A DNA stretch of 64,000 nucleotides from Prolixibacteraceae bacterium UBA6029 (GCA_002429385.1 DIZL01000006.1:1-64000), one strand, 5' to 3'. Shown: positions 27,383 to 37,254, counted from the first letter of the stretch. The notes: generated by a model not told the origin, from the sequence alone. Numbers and translations are program-made.

Positions 27383-27712
27383 TCATTCAAAAAGCAGTGA
27401 ATAGGTTCGCTGGATTTCTGCTTTCAGTTCATCGACTCCGAATGCCCGGTTTTTGCGGATTGTTTCGCGACCTTCAAAGAATACCACTATGGTTGGGGCC
27501 GCAAATACCCGGTTTTGAGCTGCTAATTGAGGTAATATATCTGACTGAACAGACATCATTTTCATCTTTGGAAATGCCTCATTTACCATTTCTGCCACTT
27601 TGGGCTTCAGTGCCTTGCAAACTGAACAATTCTCAGTGGAGAAATAAGCCAGTACAGCGCCATTTTCAGATAAAATGCCATCAAACTGCTGAATGGAATG
27701 AATCGTTTCCAT
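27383..27712 (-). CDS. Thioredoxin-like protein
   Basis: 109 residues, a bare thioredoxin fold with active site CSVC (residues 30-33, TENCSVCKALKPKV) instead of the usual CGPC and the cis-Pro region AAPTIVVF. Cytosolic; no signal peptide. Probably a disulfide reductase or a relative with an altered redox potential. It overlaps the preceding CoA-binding gene as TAATG and is the last gene of the ispF operon. Confidence 0.85.
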   Translation of the reverse strand: METIHSIQQFDGILSENGAVLAYFSTENCSVCKALKPKVAEMVNEAFPKMKMMSVQSDILPQLAAQNRVFAAPTIVVFFEGRETIRKNRAFGVDELKAEIQRTYSLLFE

Positions 27713-28074
27713 TATTCGTATTGTCCTGTGGCCAATAAGACCAGTGTGCAGGCAATCTCAGTGAAGATACCGGCAGCCTTCAATTGAGAAATAAACTCAG
27801 GGTTTTCTGTTCCGGGATTAAAGATCACACGCTGAGGTTTCAGATTCAGGATATAGGTATAATAATCCGGCTGGTTTTGTGGCCCGATATACATCGTAAC
27901 AGTATCAATATTTTTAAAAGCTTTCTTTTCTGAATCGAAGGAAACACCCGCCACTTTACCTTCACGCAAACCTATGGCCACAACTTCGTGCCCATGAGAA
28001 ACCAACGCATGGATGGCTTTATTCGAATATCTTTCAGGGTTTTCACTCGCCCCAATAACCAGAGTCTTTTTCAT
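27712..28074 (-). CDS. CoA-binding Rossmann protein
   Basis: 120 residues forming one CoA-binding (succinyl-CoA synthetase alpha-like) Rossmann domain: VIGASENPERYSNKAIHALV with HGHEVVAIG, later PQRVIFNPGTENPEF. Small stand-alone proteins of this type occur in most Bacteroidota; their function is not established. It lies between ispF (3-base gap) and the thioredoxin-like gene (1-base overlap). Confidence 0.87.
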   Translation of the reverse strand: MKKTLVIGASENPERYSNKAIHALVSHGHEVVAIGLREGKVAGVSFDSEKKAFKNIDTVTMYIGPQNQPDYYTYILNLKPQRVIFNPGTENPEFISQLKAAGIFTEIACTLVLLATGQYE

Positions 28075-28077
28075 AGT

Positions 28078-28560
28078 CTAAATTATTTTTTCAAGCAATA
28101 CAACCACATGAACCGATATCCCTTCTTCCCGGCCTTCGAAACCAAGTTCTTCGGTAGTAGTGGCTTTGATAGAGACATCATCGGGATCTATACCTAGAAT
28201 CCGTGCAATTGTTTCTTCCATTTCAGGAATGAACGGTTTAAGTTTAGGTCTTTGGGCAGCAACAGTAATATCCAGGTTACCTACCTCATAGTTTTTTGCA
28301 GCAATCAATTCATTGGTCCTGAGCAACAACAATTTGCTGTCAATGTTTTTAAATTCGGAAGATGTATCCGGAAAGTGACGGCCTATGTCGCCCATTTTGG
28401 CTGCTCCCAGCATGGCATCACAGAGGGCATGAATCAGCACGTCGCCATCTGAATGAGCCACAGTGCCTTTATCATGCGGAACTAAAACACCGCCTAACCA
28501 TAAGGTTTCACCTTCGACTAAACGGTGCACATCGTATCCGTATCCTATCCGGAAATTCAT
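28078..28560 (-). CDS. ispF: 2-C-methyl-D-erythritol 2,4-cyclodiphosphate synthase
   Basis: 160 residues. Fifth enzyme of the MEP isoprenoid pathway, forming the cyclic diphosphate with release of CMP. Zinc ligands GYDVHRL and HSDGDVLIHALCDAMLGA, the DIGRHFPD loop and the C-terminal KATTTEELGF motif with substrate-binding residues are intact. It heads a three-gene operon with the CoA-binding and thioredoxin-like genes; other MEP genes are elsewhere. Confidence 0.95.
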   Translation of the reverse strand: MNFRIGYGYDVHRLVEGETLWLGGVLVPHDKGTVAHSDGDVLIHALCDAMLGAAKMGDIGRHFPDTSSEFKNIDSKLLLLRTNELIAAKNYEVGNLDITVAAQRPKLKPFIPEMEETIARILGIDPDDVSIKATTTEELGFEGREEGISVHVVVLLEKII

Positions 28561-28567
28561 TTCTTTG

Positions 28568-28658
28568 AGATATTAGATTTCAGACTTAAGATATTAGACT
28601 TAAGACTGTCTGATTATTCCAATTTTTGATCTGGAACCTGAAACTTTGAATCTGAACC
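28568..28658. repeat. Two heptamer-phased tracts between porV and ispF
   Basis: First tract 28568-28609: AGATATT, AGATTTC, AGACTTA, AGATATT, AGACTTA and AGACTGT, every unit starting AGA. Second tract 28631-28658: CTGGAAC, CTGAAAC, TTTGAAT and CTGAACC. Both keep an exact 7-bp phase. They lie downstream of the minus-strand porV gene and upstream of ispF. Confidence 0.75.
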
Positions 28659-28665
28659 AATCTGC

Positions 28666-29829
28666 CTATCTCTTCTGCTTATTAAAAGCATCAAAATCGA
28701 AAGACAAGGTAAACCGAAGGGTGTTAGCCAGGGGATTATTCTGTGCAACCGGCAACAAATAGGAGAAATCGAGTGCAAATACATTCATCTTCAGACCAGC
28801 TCCCGCAGTGAAGAATTTACGGTTTCCTTTTGTAGGATCTTCATAAAAAAATCCAGCACGTAAAGCAAACTGTTTGTTGTACCAGTATTCAGTTCCAACT
28901 GAAAAATTGATTTCCTTAAACTCTTCCTTCGCGCCACCTGGTGCATCACTAAAAGAGCTGAAGATACCTGCAATCGGTGATTTATTTGAACCGGAACCTG
29001 TGATAATATCAGTGCTGTCTTTGCTTGGTGTAGGTACCAGCAACTTATTCGCATCGAAAGTAAACGTAATGGTATTGTATCGGTCCATTTCTGTTTTATA
29101 GGAGACTCCGACTTTTAAATTTGTCGGGATAAAGTCTTTGGTTTCTCCATCGGTATATGATATTTTACTACCAATGTTTGAAATATTGATACCCGCTGCG
29201 ATGGTTGAATTCTTCCTGTTCATACGGATCTGATTCTGGTAATAGAAGGCCACATCAGCCGCATATGAAGTACCGGCATGGGTTACAACACCATTAACCA
29301 TTTGCCCGCCGGTAAGATCTGACCGGATATAACGAAGAGCAACTGCTCCTGAAAAATTATCGGAAAGCAGACGGGTATACCCAAAATCAACGGCAAACTC
29401 ATTCGGTTTTTGCTGACCTAACTGATCGCCATATTCGCTCATGAACTGAATATCTCCCAGTGTGAAATATCGCAGTGAAGCGCTCACGGTTTGATGATCA
29501 TCCAGCCGCTTGTAACCAACTAAATAAGCCAGATTAATATCTTGTACCAAATTGCGCAGCCATGGAGTATAGGATAAGGCAATACCCATCTCACTCTCGG
29601 CAAAAGCATATTTGGCCGGATTCCAATGCTGTGAATTCACATCAGGTGAAATTGCAACACCGGCATCACCCATAGCTCCTGAACGTGAATCCGGGGCAAT
29701 CGTTAAGAATGGCACTCCCGTAGTTATCGTATTTGCACCGGTAGTTGAAGTCTTGCTTTGGGCGCTGGTGCGTGGGATGAGAATTCCAACACAAAGAATG
29801 GCTGTTAATAATAATGTAATCTTCTTCAT
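28666..29829 (-). CDS. porV: Type IX secretion outer membrane protein PorV
   Basis: 387 residues from the ATG at 29829 (MKKITLLLTAILCVGILIP, signal peptide). It is a FadL-like 14-stranded barrel of the PorV family: GVPFLTIAPDSRSGAMGDAG near the N-terminus and the closing strands ALDFSYLLPV and LRFTLSFDF. PorV shuttles cargo from the SprA translocon to the PorU sortase and is needed for attachment of CTD proteins. It lies directly downstream of porU in the same direction (gap 131 bases), the usual arrangement. Confidence 0.93.
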   Translation of the reverse strand: MKKITLLLTAILCVGILIPRTSAQSKTSTTGANTITTGVPFLTIAPDSRSGAMGDAGVAISPDVNSQHWNPAKYAFAESEMGIALSYTPWLRNLVQDINLAYLVGYKRLDDHQTVSASLRYFTLGDIQFMSEYGDQLGQQKPNEFAVDFGYTRLLSDNFSGAVALRYIRSDLTGGQMVNGVVTHAGTSYAADVAFYYQNQIRMNRKNSTIAAGINISNIGSKISYTDGETKDFIPTNLKVGVSYKTEMDRYNTITFTFDANKLLVPTPSKDSTDIITGSGSNKSPIAGIFSSFSDAPGGAKEEFKEINFSVGTEYWYNKQFALRAGFFYEDPTKGNRKFFTAGAGLKMNVFALDFSYLLPVAQNNPLANTLRFTLSFDFDAFNKQKR

Positions 29830-29960
29830 CTTATATTCGTTCGATTTTTGAATTTGCAAATATAGAAGTTTGTACAGGAGTAACATCACCTGTTAAACTA
29901 AAATTCTAAACGGACTTCAGCAATAAATAGTATGGACACACTTTCAATTCGGCAATATTA

Positions 29961-32900
29961 TTATCGGTAAACAAAGACAAGCCTGCCCGAACCACTGGCT
30001 GTCTTTCCATTATTGGTTGCTGTGATCCTGTAAATGTATACCCCTGGTTTCATTTTCACCGGTCTTACAGCCGGATTCCATACCAATGGCACACTTTCAG
30101 TCCCGGAAGAACCTACTTTGGTCTCCAGTAAATCTATTCGTGATCCATTGGTTTCGAATATTTCAAGACTGACATCAAATGTCACGTCGGGTTGGTTATG
30201 TGTAAATTTAAACGTAGTCTGTCCCTGGGTTGGATTGGGATAACAGCTTACTGTTTCAATTCTGAAAACATCTTTCACCACAAAATGAATTTCCTTTTCT
30301 GAAGAATTATTCAATACATCCCAAACCTTTAGTTTTAAAACATGCTCCCCTTCAGCCAGTTTTGTTAGTGGAAAAACAATTTTGCCTGTTTTATAATTGT
30401 CTTTATCAGCCTGAAAATAATCATTCAGTACCAGGACCTTTGAATATTCATTGTCTAAAATTGCAGTTATGTCATGGCCGATTCCCGTCCCCGAGGTATT
30501 TATTCCTGTTTCATCACTAATAGTTGCTAATAAAACTGAACTGGCGCTTACGGTGCCCCCATCCTTAAATGAATTTGAATTTAAGAACAAGTCAATCTGT
30601 GGTCCGTTGGAATCAGAAATCGCCGCATTGGATGAGCCTCCAATATAAAAATCATTGAAATAGCCTTGCGCATCAATCGTATCATTATAGGCGTAATATA
30701 GGATTTTACCTTTATCCATCTTATAAGAAACATCTTTAGGAACAAAAAATGAAAACTCAAATTCTCCATTCGTAACACTTGCCAATCCCTTGTATATAAT
30801 ATTATTCTGAACGACATAACTAAATGGGTCCTGACCTTCATTTCCAAGTGTTTTAACCTGCATGGCCTTATCGTATACCGTTGGAATGATTTCACCATTA
30901 AACGAAGAGAGCTTTACCCCATAATTATCGGCTACAAATCCTTTAACGGTTACAACGGAAAGTGTCCGCATGGTGTCCACCTCTACACCAACATTTTTAC
31001 CATCGATACTCGTAGTTTCAACCTGATTCTTTGGATTGGCTAAAAGGAGAGCCGGATCAGCCAGTAGCGAAAAGTTTAATTGATTTGTACCGGTATTGGC
31101 AGCAGCCTTGGCCAACCGCATCACATCCCCCATGCGCAAATTATTCCCCTGCGGATCATTTTGGAAAATATAATTAAAAACCTGTCTGTTCAAAATGGAA
31201 TTGGCTCCTGAATAAACCACCCGTGTAGTGGAAAACAGACCAATTGCTCCGCCCCTGGGATTAAACAGAAAGTATTCTCCAGCAGAAGTATCGTCGGCAT
31301 CAAACCGGCTGTATTCACAGGTAGCAGTTACAAAGATGGGCAGACGGGTGTAATTGGTCAATGAGTTGATGTTACTGATATCAATTACGTTTTCATCAGC
31401 CAGATTTTTTTCATTGGCATGTCCGGTATAGTTCAGGACTAATGTTCCTTCCTTTAACCGGGTATTGATGGCATCCGTAACATCAGGATAGGACTCGCCC
31501 CCTGCAGATGTAATTTTCCTGTAGGCATCAAAGTAAATTTTATCAGTATTGAACGCAGGATAAGTCGTATTTAAAAAATTGGCCATACCTTCAGCCTGCT
31601 CCATATGGATGTTGGTAAATCCATCATTGATATTTCCGTCATCGGCAATAAAAGTAACCACATCCCTCCAGTTGCCCATAGAAGCCTTATTGTTGTAATT
31701 TATGACTTTATCCACAACTGAGGCCGCGTCATCTATTGAATAAGCGGGAATTCTTCCTATTCCTAAATCCACGATACCTTGTGAACCGCCTTCAGTGGGG
31801 TCCATAAAAACGAAAAAGTCATCAGTTACAAATGACTCGGTTGGTGCAAGTGAGTTGTCCGATTGATAGGTTGGAATCAGATTGTGGTTTTTACCCAATA
31901 TATTGCGGTTATCGTAACTGCCATCACCCATTAGCAAAATATACTTTAAGATGTTTTTCCCGCTTTGCTTGCCAAGATCATAACACATTCTGAAATAATT
32001 CCTTATCCCGGCAGGATCTGGCAATCCTCCTGAAAATTCATTGTATATGATTTCAGGAGTTAACACCTGAACATTCATCTGATCTTTTACACGGTGAAAA
32101 TTGGCTAAAGTGTCGGCCGCACTCATCAACGAAGTATTGGAAAGAATTATCATTTCAGCAGGATCGGTTGAATGCAAATTCTGATTGGCAACAGTTCCAA
32201 CCAGATCAGGTACAGGTATTGAACCGCCAGGATTAAAGGCAATATATTCGCGGTATGAAGTTGAATTCGATTTAAACTTCAGTTGTCCGTTAGCAAATGT
32301 AGCCGGTATTTCGAATGTATTACTGAAATCGGTTACGTCAAAGATTTTTGTTGAAGCTGAAGCGCCTGTCAATACAAATTCAGATACCAAGATCTGCCCG
32401 TCAACACCTTTGCCCCTGAATGAATAAACATCAGAACTCATATTCAGAAGGCTTGTATAATTAACATCAATATAGTCGAGCCAGGCTTCCGAAGCAGTGT
32501 TTGATGAATTATAAGTCAGTTTAAACTGAATATTCTTTGCCGGTGGATTTTCCGTAGTAACAGATATCTGCTCATCCGCAAAGATGGCTGTTGGATCACT
32601 GTTATTGACAGGCTGAAAAATAAGATTATCGATCAATTTCCCATTCAGGCTTATATCCATAGTACTTAAAGAAGTTGATTTCCCCACAACAGGAATACTG
32701 AACCGGGCTGGTTTTGAAAGATCAGGATTATCGAGGGTCAGACTAATGGATTGCGAACTGCCGGCAATAAATCGTTCACCAAACCAACGGCTACCTGAAG
32801 AAATTAAATTATAGGATTCTATTTCATGAAAAGTATAATTCTGAAACGAAGAAACCTGTTTACCCGCATTATCGGTTAGTTCAGCAATTTTATCAATCAT

Positions 32901-33716
32901 TTTGGGTGTTCCCTGATCGGTCAGGTAAAAATAAGTTTCAGTGGCATAATAGTTCTGTTGATGAGTCAGAAATCCGGACGACTGATCCTGGGTTAGCCGA
33001 ATATTTCCTGTAGAATAAAAAAACAGACAGTCCTTACCTGCATTGTCTTTACCTTTCCATATCGGATACGGATTGAGGTCATCCGTTTGAATGTCCTTAT
33101 TCATCACCGGCACCATGTATCCACCATTTCCGTAGATTGAAACCTGATCCGGGTTAGAAAATCCCCATTGTTTTATCTGATCATATGTAATTTTGAAAAT
33201 CCCACTGCTCTTTGTTTTGATCTTGATCCATTTACCTGACCCCAGCACAGAGGTAGATTTCCATTGATAGGCCACAGCAGCCGATTTTAAATTATTGGAT
33301 TTTTCATTGATCACAATATCAAATCCGACTAATTTTTCAATCCGGTCGTTTCTTCTTACAAATGGGAAGATGGTCAGACGAAGAATGGATTTCCCGGCAG
33401 AAACCCCAATATCTGAAGTGATCTGCAATTCCGATTTCTGGTAATTAATAAGTTTTTCTGAAGGATGAAGGATTGGCTCGTATACCGCGTTGGCAATAGA
33501 TACATCAGCTCCGGTAGCGCTTAGGTCAAAACTTTCGAACCAATACGGAAGTCCGGTGTTGTCAATAATGAGGCTGCCTTCGAATCCTGACTCTGTATTA
33601 TCCTTCAGATCAGCACTTGGCAAATGCTCAAACCATTTAACCGTTCTGTGATAATCGACCGACCATCCTGAAATAGTGTAGAAAAATATCACACAAAAAA
33701 GAAATATTTTTGCCAT
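29961..33716 (-). CDS. porU: Type IX secretion C-terminal signal peptidase PorU
   Basis: 1251-residue gingipain-like (C25) sortase that cleaves the C-terminal signal of T9SS cargo and links it to surface lipopolysaccharide. Signal peptide 1-18. The catalytic His is in LNYTGHANEKNLADEN near 765 and the Cys in TATCEYSRFDADDT near 800. The last 85 residues are a type A sorting domain (CYPNPTQGQTTFKF, then GVYIYRI), as expected for PorU itself. A promoter is predicted 108 bases upstream. Confidence 0.94.
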   Translation of the reverse strand: MAKIFLFCVIFFYTISGWSVDYHRTVKWFEHLPSADLKDNTESGFEGSLIIDNTGLPYWFESFDLSATGADVSIANAVYEPILHPSEKLINYQKSELQITSDIGVSAGKSILRLTIFPFVRRNDRIEKLVGFDIVINEKSNNLKSAAVAYQWKSTSVLGSGKWIKIKTKSSGIFKITYDQIKQWGFSNPDQVSIYGNGGYMVPVMNKDIQTDDLNPYPIWKGKDNAGKDCLFFYSTGNIRLTQDQSSGFLTHQQNYYATETYFYLTDQGTPKMIDKIAELTDNAGKQVSSFQNYTFHEIESYNLISSGSRWFGERFIAGSSQSISLTLDNPDLSKPARFSIPVVGKSTSLSTMDISLNGKLIDNLIFQPVNNSDPTAIFADEQISVTTENPPAKNIQFKLTYNSSNTASEAWLDYIDVNYTSLLNMSSDVYSFRGKGVDGQILVSEFVLTGASASTKIFDVTDFSNTFEIPATFANGQLKFKSNSTSYREYIAFNPGGSIPVPDLVGTVANQNLHSTDPAEMIILSNTSLMSAADTLANFHRVKDQMNVQVLTPEIIYNEFSGGLPDPAGIRNYFRMCYDLGKQSGKNILKYILLMGDGSYDNRNILGKNHNLIPTYQSDNSLAPTESFVTDDFFVFMDPTEGGSQGIVDLGIGRIPAYSIDDAASVVDKVINYNNKASMGNWRDVVTFIADDGNINDGFTNIHMEQAEGMANFLNTTYPAFNTDKIYFDAYRKITSAGGESYPDVTDAINTRLKEGTLVLNYTGHANEKNLADENVIDISNINSLTNYTRLPIFVTATCEYSRFDADDTSAGEYFLFNPRGGAIGLFSTTRVVYSGANSILNRQVFNYIFQNDPQGNNLRMGDVMRLAKAAANTGTNQLNFSLLADPALLLANPKNQVETTSIDGKNVGVEVDTMRTLSVVTVKGFVADNYGVKLSSFNGEIIPTVYDKAMQVKTLGNEGQDPFSYVVQNNIIYKGLASVTNGEFEFSFFVPKDVSYKMDKGKILYYAYNDTIDAQGYFNDFYIGGSSNAAISDSNGPQIDLFLNSNSFKDGGTVSASSVLLATISDETGINTSGTGIGHDITAILDNEYSKVLVLNDYFQADKDNYKTGKIVFPLTKLAEGEHVLKLKVWDVLNNSSEKEIHFVVKDVFRIETVSCYPNPTQGQTTFKFTHNQPDVTFDVSLEIFETNGSRIDLLETKVGSSGTESVPLVWNPAVRPVKMKPGVYIYRITATNNGKTASGSGRLVFVYR

Positions 33717-33823
33717 TATTGAGTTATTTATTTCAACAATAAGTAAACGGTCAGCTTATATTAATAGTATTACTTTATGTTTTAATACGTAAATAAAATT
33801 AACGTTTATTCGATTATTACCGG

Positions 33824-33856
33824 CAAAGATATACAGTAGTAACAAACATTTGCAAA
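33824..33856 (-). promoter_or_regulatory. Predicted porU promoter
   Basis: On the minus strand TTTG (33853-33856), 21 bases, then TATCTTTG (33824-33831), a full match to the Bacteroidota consensus. Transcription would start near 33817, about 100 bases before the porU ATG. Confidence 0.55.
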
Positions 33857-33939
33857 AAAAGAATAAATACCTGAACAATATCAATTCAACAATTTAGTTA
33901 TATTTGTGAATCTTTAAATAACGATATTAAAGAATCAGG

Positions 33940-33993
33940 ATGAAAGAAGTCGTAAAGGTAAATTTCAATCAGCGAGTTCCATTTGGTAAATAA
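33940..33993 (+). other. Possible 17-residue leader ORF before gldJ
   Basis: An ATG after CAGG opens a 17-codon frame (MKEVVKVNFNQRVPFGK, then TAA) that ends 20 bases before the gldJ start. A TATATTTG element (33899-33906) lies 34 bases upstream, but without a clear TTG partner. It may be an upstream ORF in the gldJ leader, or chance. Confidence 0.25.
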
Positions 33994-34013
33994 AAAAAAC
34001 AAATTAAATACAC

Positions 34014-35462
34014 ATGAAATTTAGATCCATAATATTATTTGGTCTTGCCGCATTAATGGCTGGATGCGGATTGTTTGGAAAAGGCAGGGGAAGTAAAGAC
34101 TCATCTCATTCAACTGGATGGAAGTTTGGCGACCAAAAAGCCGGTGGTTTTCAGTCAGATGAGAATTACAATCAAACAACCGGACCCGGACTGGTCTTCA
34201 TTCAGGGTGGTACATTTACGATGGGTCGTGTTGAACAGGATGTAATGTACGACTGGAATAATATTCCGAAACGAGTCACCGTGGCCTCCTTCTATATGGA
34301 TGAAACGGAGGTTTCTAACCTCGATTATCGTGAATATCTGTTTTGGCTGAAAAGAGTTTACCCGGCTAATCCTGAAAAATACAAAACCGCTCTTCCCGAC
34401 ACCTTGGTCTGGAGAGAAGAACTGGCCTTTAATGAACCCTATGTGACGAATTACCTTCGTCATCCCGCTTACGGTAACTATCCTGTTGTCGGAGTATCCT
34501 GGAGACAAGCCGATGCGTATTCAAAATGGAGAACTGACCGGGTGAATGAAAAAATACTGACCGATAAAGGAGTTATTACCGTTGATAATACTCAAAGCGG
34601 ACAAAACGTTTTTACGACTGAATCCTATCTTGCGGGTTTATATACCGGAACAGAAGGCAAAAAACCACTTAAGGATGCTGCCGGAACCAATAGGAAAGTA
34701 CGTTGGGAAGACGGGCTACTGCTCCCCAATTACCGCCTTCCGACTGAAGCCGAATGGGAATATGCAGCCCTCGGTCTTTTAGGAAACACCGAAGATGAAT
34801 TACTTACCAACCGCAAAATGTATCCCTGGAACGGAACATATTTGCGCGACGTTTCCAAGAAAACCAAAGGTGAGATGATGGCAAACTTTACCCGTGGCCG
34901 GGGTGACCTCATGGGAATGGCTGGTTCGCTAAACGATAACGCCGATATTACCGCTCCGGTTACTTCATACAAGCCTAATGATTTTGGCCTGTATTGTATG
35001 GCTGGTAATGTTAATGAATGGGTCTATGATGTTTACCGTCCTTTGTCATCTACTGATGTGTCTGAATTTCAACCATTCCGTGGAAATACATTTACCAAAT
35101 ACAGAACTGATGCTCAAGGCAAACTGGTTCGTGATGAATTTGGTGAATTGGTAAAAGATACGATCGCAGATTTACGGAACGTTAAAGATGGTGACTACAG
35201 TTCTCAGATCATCGATGGAGATGATTGGAATGCAGTTAAAGGTAAGACCAAAACCAATGGGATGTATGTCCAGTCCAATAAGGAAGGTCAATTCTCATCA
35301 ATCATTTCTGATGTATCAAGAATTTACAAAGGTGGAAGCTGGAAAGACAGGCCATACTGGTTAAGTCCCGGAACCCGCAGATACAGACCCGAAACAGAGT
35401 CTGCAAGTGATTTGGGATTCCGTTGTGCAATGACCCGTGTTGGTAGTCCCAACGGATTATAA
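34014..35462 (+). CDS. gldJ: Gliding motility / T9SS lipoprotein GldJ
   Basis: 482 residues. N-terminus MKFRSIILFGLAALMAGCGL has a lipobox with Cys at 18. The rest is a formylglycine-generating-enzyme-like (FGE-sulfatase) fold: GGTFTMGRVEQDV, YMDETEVSN, VGVSWRQADAYSKWR, RLPTEAEWEYAA and the final YKGGSWKDRPYWLSPGTRRY and GFRCAMT. GldJ is the paralog of GldK that in flavobacteria stabilises GldK and is needed for secretion and gliding; in non-gliders it still accompanies porU/porV. It is divergent from porU. Confidence 0.9.
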   Translation: MKFRSIILFGLAALMAGCGLFGKGRGSKDSSHSTGWKFGDQKAGGFQSDENYNQTTGPGLVFIQGGTFTMGRVEQDVMYDWNNIPKRVTVASFYMDETEVSNLDYREYLFWLKRVYPANPEKYKTALPDTLVWREELAFNEPYVTNYLRHPAYGNYPVVGVSWRQADAYSKWRTDRVNEKILTDKGVITVDNTQSGQNVFTTESYLAGLYTGTEGKKPLKDAAGTNRKVRWEDGLLLPNYRLPTEAEWEYAALGLLGNTEDELLTNRKMYPWNGTYLRDVSKKTKGEMMANFTRGRGDLMGMAGSLNDNADITAPVTSYKPNDFGLYCMAGNVNEWVYDVYRPLSSTDVSEFQPFRGNTFTKYRTDAQGKLVRDEFGELVKDTIADLRNVKDGDYSSQIIDGDDWNAVKGKTKTNGMYVQSNKEGQFSSIISDVSRIYKGGSWKDRPYWLSPGTRRYRPETESASDLGFRCAMTRVGSPNGL

Positions 35463-35484
35463 TGACATTTAACTCAAACCACAT

Positions 35485-35520
35485 AAGACCTCATTTGAAA
35501 AAGTGGGGTTTTCTTTTTTT
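35485..35520 (+). terminator. Terminator of gldJ
   Basis: Bases 35485-35496 pair with 35501-35512 over 12 positions if G-U pairs are allowed, with a 4-base loop, followed by TTTTCTTTTTTT. Its position supports starting murF at the ATG at 35530 and not at the in-frame GTG at 35503, which lies inside the stem. Confidence 0.65.
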
Positions 35521-35529
35521 ACACCACTC

Positions 35530-36822
35530 ATGAACATTGCGAGCCTATATTCAATCTTCCTGGATCATCCGGTCGTAACTACTGATTCAAGAAACATCCC
35601 GGCCAACAGCATTTTCTTTGCCCTAAAAGGCGACAATTTTAACGGAAATAGTTATGCTGCCGATGCCCTGGGGAAAGGAGCTGCATATGCCATCGTTGAC
35701 GATCCAAAGGTTGTTGGCGACAAACGCTATATCCTGGTGAATGATGTATTGGGTTGTCTTCAGCAATTGGCAAGATATCATCGTGATCAGTTGGGCCTGC
35801 CAATTCTGGCAATTACCGGAACAAACGGCAAGACAACAACAAAAGAACTTATCGCTGCCGTTTTGTCAAAGAAATTCAGGGTAAACTACACCCAGGGTAA
35901 CCTGAACAACCATATTGGCGTCCCCCTGACCATTCTGTCGATGAATGGAGATACCGAAATAGGTGTAGTCGAAATGGGAGCAAATCATGAGGGCGAAATC
36001 AGTATACTTTGTAACATCGCCAATCCGGATTATGGCCTGATAACAAATATCGGGAAAGCCCATCTGGAAGGCTTTGGCTCCCTCGAAGGGGTCATCCGTA
36101 CAAAATCTGAATTATACGATTACCTCAGGAATAAAGGCGGTAAATGTTTCCTGAATGCTGATAATCCTTTGTTGGTTCAACAGGCCAAAGATCTGGAACA
36201 AATCAGTTATGGAGAATCTACAGATTATTTTATGCCCGGAGAAGTGGCCGGCACTGATAACTACCTGGTCGTTAAAGCACTGTTCCCGAAAGGATGGCTT
36301 TACCTGAAATCAAAACTGGTAGGCAATTACAACTTCGAGAATCTGTTAGCTGCTGCCTGCCTGGGTAAATACTTTGAAGTTGATCCCCTGCAAATCCAGG
36401 AAGCGCTCGACGAATATCAGCCCTCCAACAACAGGTCTCAACTGATCCGTAAAGAAAAAAACATCCTTATCATGGATGCATACAATGCCAATCCGACCAG
36501 TATGATGGCAGCGCTGACCAATTTTTCAGAAATGAATTACAACAATAAATGTCTCATTTTGGGTGATATGCTTGAACTGGGAAATGCCTCTGCGGAGGAA
36601 CATCAGAAAATTGTCGATTATATTGACAAACATAACTTTACGGATGTATTTCTTGTTGGTCCGCAATTTCTAAAGACTACCTGCATGACAAAAAAAGAGA
36701 AGTTCGAACAGGTCGAACTTCTCTCAAACTACCTAAAAACACAACCTATTGAAAATAAAATCATCCTGATTAAGGGATCCAGGGGTATCCACCTGGAAAA
36801 AATTCTTGATTTGTTGCCTTAA
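35530..36822 (+). CDS. murF: UDP-MurNAc-tripeptide:D-Ala-D-Ala ligase
   Basis: 430 residues from the ATG at 35530. Last cytoplasmic step of the peptidoglycan precursor peptide. Motifs: N-terminal substrate domain with TTDSRNIPANSIFFALKG, ATP loop ITGTNGKTTTKELI near 95-108, the EMGANHEGEI stretch, and the C-terminal VMDAYNANPTSM equivalent (MDAYNANPTSMMAALTNF). It follows gldJ by 67 bases across a terminator. The gldJ-murF neighbourhood recurs in Bacteroidota. Confidence 0.95.
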   Translation: MNIASLYSIFLDHPVVTTDSRNIPANSIFFALKGDNFNGNSYAADALGKGAAYAIVDDPKVVGDKRYILVNDVLGCLQQLARYHRDQLGLPILAITGTNGKTTTKELIAAVLSKKFRVNYTQGNLNNHIGVPLTILSMNGDTEIGVVEMGANHEGEISILCNIANPDYGLITNIGKAHLEGFGSLEGVIRTKSELYDYLRNKGGKCFLNADNPLLVQQAKDLEQISYGESTDYFMPGEVAGTDNYLVVKALFPKGWLYLKSKLVGNYNFENLLAAACLGKYFEVDPLQIQEALDEYQPSNNRSQLIRKEKNILIMDAYNANPTSMMAALTNFSEMNYNNKCLILGDMLELGNASAEEHQKIVDYIDKHNFTDVFLVGPQFLKTTCMTKKEKFEQVELLSNYLKTQPIENKIILIKGSRGIHLEKILDLLP

Positions 36823-36828
36823 AGTCTC

Positions 36829-37200
36829 TTAATTCATTGTTGGTTTCTGCACATTCAGTACATCTGAAATCGCTTTTTCGAATGTCGATTTTGGCAACGC
36901 ACCCATAGCCATTTGAGGCTGTCCTTCAACCGGGACAAACAACAATGAAGGAATGCTTTGAACACCAAATATGGAAGCAAGTTCCTGTTCACTTTCCGTA
37001 TTTACTTTATAGATGATGATGTTTTCACCATACTCCTTTTGCAGTTCCTCCAGTACAGGCGCAACCATTTTACACGGACCGCACCAATCGGCATAAAAGT
37101 CGATCATACATGGAGTCTTACCTTCATATTTCCATTCTTTATTGAGATCAAAGTTGAATACTTTTTCTTTGAATGTCTCTTTGGTTAAATGTTCTAACAT
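36829..37200 (-). CDS. Thioredoxin
   Basis: 123 residues, cytosolic. Active site WCGPC in IDFYADWCGPCKMVAPV (near 35-48), cis-Pro in QSIPSLLF. It has a slightly extended N-terminus (LTKETFKEKVFNFD) compared with E. coli TrxA. General protein disulfide reductase. Convergent with murF (6-base gap), and the C-terminus is followed by no visible terminator. Confidence 0.9.
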   Translation of the reverse strand: MLEHLTKETFKEKVFNFDLNKEWKYEGKTPCMIDFYADWCGPCKMVAPVLEELQKEYGENIIIYKVNTESEQELASIFGVQSIPSLLFVPVEGQPQMAMGALPKSTFEKAISDVLNVQKPTMN

Positions 37201-37220
37201 GTTTCAATTTTTATATTATA

Positions 37221-37254
37221 CAAACATACACAATATTGTATATATCCATATCAA
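37221..37254 (-). promoter_or_regulatory. Possible thioredoxin promoter
   Basis: TATGTTTG on the minus strand (37221-37228) with TTG 23 bases upstream (37252-37254). The -7 element fits the Bacteroidota consensus; the spacer is a little long. It lies about 20 bases before the start codon. Confidence 0.35.

Noticed and set aside
35503..35529. Upstream GTG start for murF
   Set aside because: It lies in the stem of the gldJ terminator; the ATG at 35530 gives the expected N-terminus.
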